NCBI GenBank assembly: GCA_035947555.1
Contig: DASZJZ010000299.1
Span: 1 to 14,518, forward strand
From: JACVRW01 sp035947555
GTDB lineage: Bacteria > Actinomycetota > Thermoleophilia > Solirubrobacterales > Thermoleophilaceae
DNA length: 14,518 bases
Direction of reading: 5' to 3'
The position numbers and the translations under genes are program-made. Numbering within the stretch: the first letter of the stretch is position 1; each line of letters opens with the position of its first letter. Positions 1-6,198 of this stretch are shown here, in pieces. The notes under the pieces were generated by a model. That model saw only the letters and a program-made list of their open reading frames with translations. It was not told the DNA's origin and made no database searches.

Positions 1-554
1 GCGACCCACACCCCCACCCCGAGCAGCGCGGCGGCCACGGACCGCATGGCCACCGGCGCCCAGCGCAGCGCCAGCAGCAGCGCGAACAACGCGCAGGCCA
101 GGGCCAGTGCGACCGGGTCGACCGACTCGGTGTAGACCGTGGCGATCACGAGCAACGCCACGAGGTCGTCGATCACCACGAGCGTCAGCAGGCGCACGCG
201 CAGGCGCGCGGCGCCGGGCGCCACCAGCGCGAGCACCCCCAGTGCGAACGCCGTGTCGGTCGACATCGCCGCTCCCCAGCCGTCCGCCCCGTCGCCGCCC
301 ACGACGAGGAAGGCGAACGCCATGAGGCCCTCGCTCACCCACTCGCGCAGCTCCAGCGCAATGGCCTCGTCGCCGATCCGGATCGACAGGGTGGTCGTCC
401 AGAACGACTCGTATGAGTCCGACCACGGCGAGTTCGCCCAGACGAGGGCGGCGACCGCGGCGCCCAGCAGCGCCGTCGCGCTCGCCGTCTCCGTGTTGAG
501 GAAGTCCCGGACCGGCGCCGCGATGTTGCGCGCCCACGCGGTGCGCTCCGTGAA
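1..554 (-). pseudogene. nhaA: Na+/H+ antiporter NhaA, 5' part, probably a broken gene
   Basis: NhaA exchanges Na+ for H+ across the inner membrane. The minus-strand frame reads ERTAWARNIAAPVRDFL, WANSPWSDSYESFW, WVSEGLMAF, STDTAFALGVLAL and IDDLVALLVIATVYT, which are unmistakable NhaA signatures; the Asp pair at 165-170 corresponds to the transport aspartates D163/D164 of E. coli. Two defects are visible. First, from the in-frame stop at 591-593 (the end of the upstream gene) to the start of homology at about 551 there is no ATG, GTG, TTG or CTG in frame; the place where a start is expected reads TTC-ACG. Second, near 294-302 the text jumps from FLVVG directly to GDGADGWG, skipping about 40 residues that NhaA proteins normally carry there (the LExKREL segment and the next membrane helix). 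The rest lies beyond the left edge. The family call is sure; 'pseudogene' is an inference, with sequencing or assembly error as the alternative. Confidence 0.75.
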
Positions 555-590
555 AGGTGGGCCAGGGCTGCGGGCGCGTGGTCGCGCGCG

Positions 591-878
591 TCAGCGCTTC
601 ACGAGCTTGAAGAAGGTGCTCCCCTCGCCGCTCGCTTTCTCGTCCTGGTAGAGGAACGCGAGGTTCTGCTCCTCGAACTTCTCGAACCACTCGTCCCACG
701 CGATGTGCTCGAGCTGGTCCTCGCCGGCGCCGCCCGGGAAGTCGATCCGGAGGATCCCCGGGTCGTCGCCGTTGCCCGTGCCGCGCACGGCCGCGGGCTT
801 GCCGTCGCGCTCCTCCACCCAGCGGCGGATGGTCTCGTGATCGGCCGTCGTCTGGCTTGTTGAGCTGTCTGTGGCCAT
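591..878 (-). CDS. Small conserved protein of unknown function (95 aa)
   Basis: This is a 95-residue soluble, acidic protein with no signal peptide or membrane segment. After a Ser/Thr-rich start comes an HETIRRWVEERDGKPAAVRG segment, then GILRIDFPGG, a charged stretch EHIAWDEWFEKFEEQ, LAFLYQ and a Lys-rich end. I recognise this pattern as a short protein common in actinobacteria and other soil bacteria, sometimes carrying a misleading 'alpha-glucan branching enzyme' label by transfer; nothing here supports that activity. The ATG at 878 is the natural start: it gives the usual length, and 32 bases separate it from the stop of the upstream glycosyltransferase. No strong ribosome binding site is visible. 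It is probably co-transcribed with the carbamoyltransferase and glycosyltransferase, and its stop codon sits in the frame of the broken nhaA. Function unknown. Confidence 0.75.
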   Translation of the reverse strand: MATDSSTSQTTADHETIRRWVEERDGKPAAVRGTGNGDDPGILRIDFPGGAGEDQLEHIAWDEWFEKFEEQNLAFLYQDEKASGEGSTFFKLVKR

Positions 879-910
879 GACCCGGCTCTACCCGTGGCCG
901 CGCCCTTCAT

Positions 911-1762
911 TCAGTAGACGAGCCGGGCCGCCCGTTCCAGCGACTCCGGCAGGGGGCGCCGCTGCGCGAGCACCCACGGCGCGCCGCGTGCCGCGTCCGC
1001 GAGCGCGCCGAGCTCGCGCTGCCGCGCGGCGCTCGCAACCAGCCGCGCGGTAGTACGGACCGCGCCCGGCAGGCGGCGCCGCAGCCACGCCGTCCACAGC
1101 TCGTTGCGCAGGAGAAGGGCAGTGCGGCCGGCCCGGTCGTCGCCTCGGTCGGGGTAGTGGTGCGCAACTACCGAGTCCACGTACGCGAGCTCCCATCCGT
1201 GCCGCGCCAGGTCGAAGGCGAGCAGCGTCTCCTCGCCGCCCATCTCGAGCCGGGGATCGAACCCGCCCGCCTCCAGGAAGGCCTCCCGCCTGAACACCAC
1301 CCCGCACGCCACGAAGCCGAGCACGGCGGGCCCGGGCAGGCCTCGCGGCGTGGGCAGCGGGCTGTGCCGCATCTCGGCGCAGGCCGGGTCGAGCCGCTCG
1401 TCGTCACCGACCAGGATGCGGGCCTGCACGACCCCCAGTGTGGCGCGGCCCTCGAACAGCGCGGCCGCTCGCTCGAGCGCGCCCGGCGCCCACCACGAGT
1501 CGTCGTCGTTGACCGCCACGAGCGGCGTCCGCAGCGCGCGCACGCCGGCGTTCCTGGCGCTCGCCCCGAGGTTCCCGGGCATGCGAAGTACACGCATCCG
1601 CGGGTGACGGCGCTCCACGGCGTCCGCGGTGCCGTCCTCCGAGGCGTTGTCCACGACCACCACCTCCGGCCGCTCGGGAAGCTGCCCAAGGCGGTCGAGC
1701 GTGTCGAGCAGCCGCTCGCGGCGGTTGCGCGTCACGACCACGACGCCGGGGCCGCCGCTCAT
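911..1762 (-). CDS. Family 2 glycosyltransferase (GT-A fold)
   Basis: This 283-residue enzyme should transfer a sugar from a nucleotide-sugar donor to an unknown acceptor in the cytoplasm. The GT-A nucleotide-binding half is clear: VVVVTRNRRERL at 7-18, VVVVDNASEDGT at 34-45, GNLGASARNAGV at 63-74 and the acidic metal-binding motif NDDDSWW at 85-91. The acceptor half has CGVVFRREAFLEAGGFD at 153-169 and GGEE at 175-178, typical of rhamnosyl- or related transferases, then HHYP at 201-204. No membrane helix is evident; the C-terminal 60 residues are Arg/Ala-rich. The ATG at 1762 is chosen because the GT-A strand starts a few residues later and the carbamoyltransferase stop lies just upstream (7 bases between), implying co-translation. 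Donor and acceptor cannot be read from sequence. Confidence 0.9.
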   Translation of the reverse strand: MSGGPGVVVVTRNRRERLLDTLDRLGQLPERPEVVVVDNASEDGTADAVERRHPRMRVLRMPGNLGASARNAGVRALRTPLVAVNDDDSWWAPGALERAAALFEGRATLGVVQARILVGDDERLDPACAEMRHSPLPTPRGLPGPAVLGFVACGVVFRREAFLEAGGFDPRLEMGGEETLLAFDLARHGWELAYVDSVVAHHYPDRGDDRAGRTALLLRNELWTAWLRRRLPGAVRTTARLVASAARQRELGALADAARGAPWVLAQRRPLPESLERAARLVY

Positions 1763-1769
1763 CGCGCGA

Positions 1770-3452
1770 TCAGGCGGCCGGCACCTGCTCGAGCCCGCGG
1801 GCGAAAGCGCTCGCCGAGCCCGGCCGGCGCACGAGGAAGGGCCCCATGACCAAGGCGTCCACCGGCGCCGACCCGAAGCACTCGAGCGCGTCGCGCGGGT
1901 CGTCCACCATCGGGCGGCCGGCCGTGTTGAGGCTCGTGTTGACCACCACCGGCACGCCGGTGCGCCGCTCGAAGGCCCGCAACAGGCGCGCCACCGCCGG
2001 CTCACGTCCGGTGTTGACGGTCTGGATCCGCGCCGTGCCGTCCACGTGCACGACCGCCGGGATCCGCTCGCCCCACGGCTCCCGCACACGGTGCGTGAAC
2101 AGCATGTAGGGGCTCGGGAGCGGTCCGCCGTCGAAGATCTCGCCCGCGCGTTCCTCGAGGACCATCGGCGCCACGGGCCGGAACTGCTCGCGCCCCTTCA
2201 CGTCGTTCAGCCGCTCGAGGTTGGCCGCGTCGCGGGGATCGGCGAGCAGGCTGCGGTGGCCGAGCGCTCGCGGGCCGAACTCGGAGCGCCCGTCGAACCA
2301 GGCCACCACGCCGTTGCGCGCCAGCGTCTCCGCCGCCTCCTCCGCCACGTCGTCCGGCCGCTCGTACGGGATCGCCGCCCGGTCGAGCCACGCCTCGAGC
2401 TCGCGCGCGCTCCAGCCGCGGCCAAGCGCCGCGCTCCGCATCGGCTCCACCTCGTCGCCCAGCTCGCGCGCCAGGTCCAGCGCCGCCCCGAGCGACGTGC
2501 CGGCGTCGCCGGCGGCCGGCTGCACCCAGATCTCGTCGAAGGGCGCGTCCCGCCAGAGGCGCGAGTTCGCCACGCAGTTGAGCGCCACGCCGCCGGCCAG
2601 CGCCAGCCGGCGCTCGCCCGTCCGCTCGTGGAGCCAGCGCGCGAGGTCGAGCATCACCTCCTCGAGCCGCTGCTGGACGGTCGCCGCGAGGTCGGCGTGG
2701 CGCGCGTCCCAGGCGTCTCCGTCATGCACCGCCGGCGCGAACCGCTCCCAGTCGAGCGGCTCCGCCACGAAGCCGCCGTCGGCGCCGGCCCACACGCGCT
2801 GGCGCATCTCGTCCAGCCAGCGCGGCCGGCCGTAGGCGGCCAGGGCCATCACCTTGAACTCGTCCGAGGCGCGGCGGAAGCCGAGGTGCGCGGTCAGCGA
2901 CTCGTACACCAGCCCGAGCGACTGCGGCAGGGCCTGCTCGGCGAGCACGTCGAGCCGGCCGTCGCGCGCCCGTCCGAGCAGCGCGGAGACGCGCTCGCCG
3001 CGACCGTCGAGCGTCATCACCGCGCAGGACTCGAAGCCCGCCGCCAGGTAGGCCGAGGCGGCATGCGCGTGGTGGTGTGGCACGAACCGCACCTTCGCCG
3101 GGTCGAGCCCCGGGAGCGCGGTCCGGAGGAACAGCGGCGCGCGCTGGACGAATAGGGTCCGGAGCCCCTCCCAGCCGCCCGCCAGCACGTCGCCCGACGG
3201 CACGTCGGAGAGGGACGGGTCGTAGGAGTACGCCACGGCGTCGAGCTCCCGCGGCGCCACCCCGGCCTGCTCCAGGCACCAGCGGGCGGAGCGCTCGGGC
3301 AGCTCCCAGGTGGAGAACGCCACCGGCTCCTTGCCGTGCTTGCGCCGGGTGAAGCGCTCCTCCTCGGCGGCCGCCACGATCCGCCCGTCGCTGACGAGCG
3401 CCGCCGACGGATCGTGGAAGACGGCGTTGACGCCCAGCACATGACGGGCCAC
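1770..3452 (-). CDS. Carbamoyltransferase (NodU/CmcH/TobZ family)
   Basis: Enzymes of this family move a carbamoyl group from carbamoyl phosphate, via carbamoyl-AMP, onto a hydroxyl of a sugar or natural product. The 560-residue length is that of a complete two-domain member. The N-terminal TsaD-like domain shows LGVNAVFHDPSAALV at 6-20, EEERFTRRKHG at 30-40, the metal-binding HHHAHAASAY at 126-135 and DGRGE at 149-153, then GGVALN at 287-292. The C-terminal domain has GRSEFGPRALGHRSLLADPR at 388-407, FRPVAPMVL at 424-432, DGTARIQTV at 471-479 and NTSLNTAGRPMVDDP at 505-519. No key motif is missing. The GTG at 3452 is supported by a strong AGGAGGT five bases upstream. It heads a minus-strand operon with the family 2 glycosyltransferase, so the transferred sugar is a plausible substrate, but that is inference. 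Confidence 0.93.
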   Translation of the reverse strand: MARHVLGVNAVFHDPSAALVSDGRIVAAAEEERFTRRKHGKEPVAFSTWELPERSARWCLEQAGVAPRELDAVAYSYDPSLSDVPSGDVLAGGWEGLRTLFVQRAPLFLRTALPGLDPAKVRFVPHHHAHAASAYLAAGFESCAVMTLDGRGERVSALLGRARDGRLDVLAEQALPQSLGLVYESLTAHLGFRRASDEFKVMALAAYGRPRWLDEMRQRVWAGADGGFVAEPLDWERFAPAVHDGDAWDARHADLAATVQQRLEEVMLDLARWLHERTGERRLALAGGVALNCVANSRLWRDAPFDEIWVQPAAGDAGTSLGAALDLARELGDEVEPMRSAALGRGWSARELEAWLDRAAIPYERPDDVAEEAAETLARNGVVAWFDGRSEFGPRALGHRSLLADPRDAANLERLNDVKGREQFRPVAPMVLEERAGEIFDGGPLPSPYMLFTHRVREPWGERIPAVVHVDGTARIQTVNTGREPAVARLLRAFERRTGVPVVVNTSLNTAGRPMVDDPRDALECFGSAPVDALVMGPFLVRRPGSASAFARGLEQVPAA

Positions 3453-3457
3453 GGCCC

Positions 3458-3464
3458 ACCTCCT
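3458..3464 (-). promoter_or_regulatory. Ribosome binding site of the carbamoyltransferase
   Basis: The minus strand reads AGGAGGT, a full Shine-Dalgarno match, followed by five bases (GGGCC) and GTG. It fixes the GTG at 3452 as the start and rules out the longer open frame that would run back through the divergent gene. Confidence 0.85.
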
Positions 3465-3541
3465 ACGCGAGAACCTCTGTCGAAGGGCTCTAGTGCCCGT
3501 CGGACAGTCGTGAAACAGCCGGCACTGGTTCGTCTGGGCGA

Positions 3542-3561
3542 TCCCGGGCACACACCCGGGA
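3542..3561 (+). repeat. Short perfect hairpin in the DJ-1-like gene leader
   Basis: TCCCGGG and CCCGGGA flank the six-base loop CACACA, giving a 7-bp, almost all G-C stem. Because CCCGGG is its own reverse complement, the two arms also form a direct repeat spaced 12 bases apart centre to centre. It ends 9 bases before the ribosome binding site of the gene at 3583. It could be a regulator half-site pair or an RNA structure affecting translation; a terminator is unlikely because no T-run follows. Confidence 0.5.
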
Positions 3562-3570
3562 AGCGACCGA

Positions 3571-3576
3571 AAGGAG
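3571..3576 (+). promoter_or_regulatory. Ribosome binding site of the DJ-1-like gene
   Basis: AAGGAG lies six bases before the ATG at 3583, an ideal distance, and supports that start. Confidence 0.8.
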
Positions 3577-3582
3577 AGAGGC

Positions 3583-4173
3583 ATGGCCAACGAGCTGCAG
3601 GGCAAGAGGATCGCGATCCTGGCCGCCACCGGAGTCGAGCAGGTCGAGCTGGAGCAGCCGCGCGAGGCCGTCGAGAACGCGGGCGCCGAGACCGAGCTGC
3701 TCTCGATCCAGGACGGCGAGATCCAGGCGATGAACCACGACATCGACAAGGGCGACACGTTCCCGGTCGACCGGGTCGTATCCGAGGCCTCCCCCGACGA
3801 CTACGACGGGCTGATCCTGCCGGGCGGCGTCGCAAATCCGGACAACCTGCGCATGGACGAGGACGCCGTCTCGTTCGTCCAGGACTTCTTCCGCGCCGGC
3901 AAGCCGGTCGGCGTGATCTGCCACGGCCCCTGGACCCTCGTCGAGGCGGACCTCGTACGCGGCCGGACGCTCACGTCCTACCCCTCGCTGCGCACGGACA
4001 TCCGCAACGCCGGTGGCAACGTCGTGGACGAGGAGGTGGTGACCGACCAGGGCCTCGTCTCCAGCCGCAACCCGGACGACCTGCCGGCCTTCTGCGCGAA
4101 GATCATCGAGGAGTTTGCCGAGGGCGAGCACCGGGTCCACGACCAGGGCGCCACCGCCCGGGCCGGCTCCTGA
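3583..4173 (+). CDS. DJ-1/PfpI family protein (type 1 glutamine amidotransferase-like)
   Basis: This 196-residue cytosolic protein belongs to the DJ-1/PfpI group, whose members have been described as intracellular proteases, glyoxalases or protein/nucleotide deglycases and are often tied to oxidative or carbonyl stress. The family pattern is complete: GKRIAILAATGVEQVEL at 7-23 with the conserved acidic residue E19, a YDGLILPGGVANPDNLR segment at 74-90, and the nucleophile elbow VICHGPW at 111-117 with Cys113 followed by His114. GRTLTSYPS and NAGGNVVDEEVVTDQGLVSS match the PfpI/YhbO-like subgroup rather than true glutaminase domains. The C-terminal 20 residues look like a disordered tail. It stands alone in its transcription unit or leads into gpgS 67 bases downstream; the leader hairpin hints at its own control. 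The true substrate is unknown. Confidence 0.92.
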   Translation: MANELQGKRIAILAATGVEQVELEQPREAVENAGAETELLSIQDGEIQAMNHDIDKGDTFPVDRVVSEASPDDYDGLILPGGVANPDNLRMDEDAVSFVQDFFRAGKPVGVICHGPWTLVEADLVRGRTLTSYPSLRTDIRNAGGNVVDEEVVTDQGLVSSRNPDDLPAFCAKIIEEFAEGEHRVHDQGATARAGS

Positions 4174-4240
4174 TCCCCCGCGACGCCGGGTCGGCGCCGC
4201 GACGGGTGTTTGTGCATCTCGGTCCGGGTACGCGGGGCGC

Positions 4241-5209
4241 ATGCTGGAGTGGACGCACCCTCCGGCTCGTGACGACGATGAGCTCAGGCTGGGGATGGCG
4301 CTGCGTTGGCACCGGACGCACACGTTCCACCACTCGTCCTTCCCGGTCGAGGATCTGGCGGCCGAGCGTGAGGACACGGTGTCGGTCTGCCTCCCGGCAC
4401 GCAACGAGGCGGGGACGATCGGCCGCAACCTCGAGCAGCTCGTCCCACTGGTCGACGCGGGCGTCGTGGACCAGCTGGTGGTGGTGGACCACTCGACCGA
4501 CGGGACGGCGGAGATCGCCGAGGCGCTCGGCGTGGAGGTGTACCCGCAGTCCTCGCTGCGGCCGGAGTTCGGCCCGGTGTCCGGCAAGGGGGACGCGATG
4601 TGGCGCGCCCTGTCCGTCCTGCACGGCGACGTGGTGTGCTTCCTCGACGCGGACTCGGAGGACCTCGGGCCCCATTTCGCCTGTGGCCTGATCGGTCCCG
4701 TGCTGCGGGGGCAGGCGCAGATGGCCAAGGCCTTCTACCGCCGGCCCTTCCGCGTGGGAGAGCTGCGGCTGCCGGATGGAGGCGGCCGAGTGAGCGAGCT
4801 GATGGCCCGCCCGCTCCTGAACGCCTTCTATCCGGAGCTGGCCGGTTTCCTGCAGCCGCTCGCCGGCGAGTTCGCCGCGCGCCGCACGATGCTGGAGTCG
4901 CTGCCCTTCCCGACCGGCTACGGCGTGGAGATCGGACTGCTCATCGACGCGTGGCGGGCGGTCGGGCTGGAGGGACTCGCCCAGGTCGACCTGGACGTGC
5001 GCCAGAACCGCCACCGGCCGCTGTGCGAACTGGCGCCCATGGCGTCGGCGGTGCTCGCCGCCGTGGCCGCCCGCCTGGTTCGGGAGGACCGGCTGGCGCT
5101 CGCCACAGAGACCGGCTTCCTGGTCCCGTTCGAGGGCGGCCTGGTCCCGCAAGCCATCGAGTATCACGAGCGGCCGCCGGTGGCGACGCTGCAGGCCGGG
5201 GCACGCTAG
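4241..5209 (+). CDS. gpgS: Glucosyl-3-phosphoglycerate synthase
   Basis: GpgS (GT81) joins glucose from a nucleotide donor to 3-phosphoglycerate, giving glucosyl-3-phosphoglycerate, the precursor of glucosylglycerate (a compatible solute, and in mycobacteria a primer for methylglucose lipopolysaccharide). The 322 residues match the usual length and follow the mycobacterial enzyme closely: an N-terminal extension, VSVCLPARNEAGTIG at 47-61, VVVDHSTDGT at 80-89, GKGDAMWRAL at 115-124, the metal-binding D-A-D at 136-138, KAFYRRPF at 163-170, GGGRVSELMARPLL at 180-193, LQPLAGEFAARR at 204-215, PTGYGVEIGLLID at 224-236 and the metal-ligand histidine in NRHRPL at 256-261. The ATG at 4241 fits the homologous N terminus, though its ribosome site is weak. 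The partner phosphatase (GpgP) is not in the window. The next gene follows after five bases, so the three genes 4241-7288 form an operon. Confidence 0.93.
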   Translation: MLEWTHPPARDDDELRLGMALRWHRTHTFHHSSFPVEDLAAEREDTVSVCLPARNEAGTIGRNLEQLVPLVDAGVVDQLVVVDHSTDGTAEIAEALGVEVYPQSSLRPEFGPVSGKGDAMWRALSVLHGDVVCFLDADSEDLGPHFACGLIGPVLRGQAQMAKAFYRRPFRVGELRLPDGGGRVSELMARPLLNAFYPELAGFLQPLAGEFAARRTMLESLPFPTGYGVEIGLLIDAWRAVGLEGLAQVDLDVRQNRHRPLCELAPMASAVLAAVAARLVREDRLALATETGFLVPFEGGLVPQAIEYHERPPVATLQAGAR

Positions 5210-5214
5210 CCGGC

Positions 5215-6198
5215 GTGGAGCGCACGCGCATCGGACTCGTGGGCGCGGGTGCCGTGGGGCGCCGCCACGCCAAGGTGCTCACGGCCTTCCCTGACGTGGA
5301 GTTGGTGGCCGTGGCCGACGTCGACCGAGACTCGGCCGCCTCGCTCGCCGCCGCCCTGGGCGCCTCCGCGTACCCGAGCGCGGAGGCCCTCGTCGGCGAG
5401 GAGCGCCTCGACGCCGTCTACGTCTGCGTGCCTCCCTTCGCACACGGCCCGCCGGAGCGCGCGGCGCTGGCTGCGAACCTGCCCTTCTTCGTCGAGAAGC
5501 CGCTGGCGGCCGACTGGGAGACCGCTGCGACGCTCGCCGAGCAGGTGGCCGAGGCGGGGGTCGTGACGGCCGCCGGCTATCACTGGCGCCACCTCGACAC
5601 CGTCGAGCGGGCCGCCGAGCTGCTCGCCGACAACCCGCCGCGGCTCGTGATCGGCTACTGGCTCGACAAGGTGCCGCCGCCGGCCTGGTGGCTCGACCGC
5701 GACCGCTCGGGTGGCCAGACGATCGAGCAGGCCACGCACGTGCTCGACCTCATCCGGGTGCTCGCAGGCGAGGTCGACGGGGTGTACGCCGCCGCCTCCC
5801 GGGCGGAGCGAGCCGCCTTTCCCGGCGCGACCGTCGACGACGTGTCCGCCGCCACGCTGCGCTTCCGCAGCGGCGCGGTGGGGTCGCTCGTGGCCACCTG
5901 CCTGCTCGCGGCGAAGCACCGCGCCGGCCTGGAGCTGTTCGCCGACGGCCTCACGCTGGCCCTGTCGGAGCTCGACCTGGCGCTCGACCGCGGGAGCGGA
6001 GCCACCGTCACGCCGGCCGCCGTGGACGCCAAGCGCCAAGTGGACCGCGACTTCGTCAACGCGGTGCGCGGCGGCCCCGACCGCGTGCGGGTCGATTACG
6101 CCGAGGCGCTCGAGACGCACCGGCTGGCCTGCGCGCTGGCGCGGTCCGCGCAGCTCGGGGAGGCGGTCGAGCTCGAGACCGCCGAGCTCGGTGTCTGA
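5215..6198 (+). CDS. Gfo/Idh/MocA family NAD(P)-dependent oxidoreductase
   Basis: Members of this family oxidise or reduce sugars, inositols and related alcohols using NAD(P). The 327-residue protein begins directly with the Rossmann strand RIGLVGAGAVGRRHAKVL (5-22), has the acidic cofactor-binding turn VADVDRD (33-39), CVPPFAH (71-77) and the signature EKP at 94-96 within FFVEKPLA. GYHWRH at 121-126 and GGQTIEQATHVLDLIRVLAGE at 167-187 provide the substrate-site residues, with His175 at the usual catalytic position. The GTG at 5215 is five bases after the gpgS stop and is the only sensible start. The 3' end overlaps the next gene by eight bases (GTGTCTGA), a sign of coupled translation. The position after gpgS suggests a sugar substrate; which one cannot be told. 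Confidence 0.9.
   Translation: MERTRIGLVGAGAVGRRHAKVLTAFPDVELVAVADVDRDSAASLAAALGASAYPSAEALVGEERLDAVYVCVPPFAHGPPERAALAANLPFFVEKPLAADWETAATLAEQVAEAGVVTAAGYHWRHLDTVERAAELLADNPPRLVIGYWLDKVPPPAWWLDRDRSGGQTIEQATHVLDLIRVLAGEVDGVYAAASRAERAAFPGATVDDVSAATLRFRSGAVGSLVATCLLAAKHRAGLELFADGLTLALSELDLALDRGSGATVTPAAVDAKRQVDRDFVNAVRGGPDRVRVDYAEALETHRLACALARSAQLGEAVELETAELGV

Larger units (their letters stand above)
3453..3582. promoter_or_regulatory. Divergent control region between carbamoyltransferase and DJ-1-like gene
   Basis: These 130 bases lie between two divergently read genes, each with a strong Shine-Dalgarno site, so promoters for both must be here or very close. The region contains a hairpin at 3542-3561. 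I do not see a convincing pair of -35/-10 hexamers in either direction, so exact promoter positions are not given. Confidence 0.6.

Noticed and set aside
1629..3155. 508-codon open frame on the plus strand
   Set aside because: It lies antisense to the carbamoyltransferase and the start of the glycosyltransferase, whose motifs are unmistakable. Its translation is Arg/His/Ala/Pro-rich with no domain, the usual effect of very high GC content.
3453..3582. Specific -35/-10 promoter assignments in the divergent region
   Set aside because: No hexamer pair matched well enough on either strand to place a promoter honestly.
3453..3758. Upstream extension of the carbamoyltransferase frame to an ATG at 3758
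   Set aside because: It would run through the DJ-1-like coding region in reverse, while a full AGGAGGT precedes the GTG at 3452.
4184..4196. Possible terminator hairpin after the DJ-1-like gene
   Set aside because: The CGCCG-GGT-CGGCG stem is only 5 bp with a 3-base loop and no T-run; such stems are common by chance at this GC content.
4600..5214. Upstream extension of the Gfo/Idh/MocA frame within gpgS
   Set aside because: The reading is Arg/Ala/Pro-rich and out of frame with the clearly conserved gpgS; the oxidoreductase Rossmann strand starts directly after the GTG at 5215.
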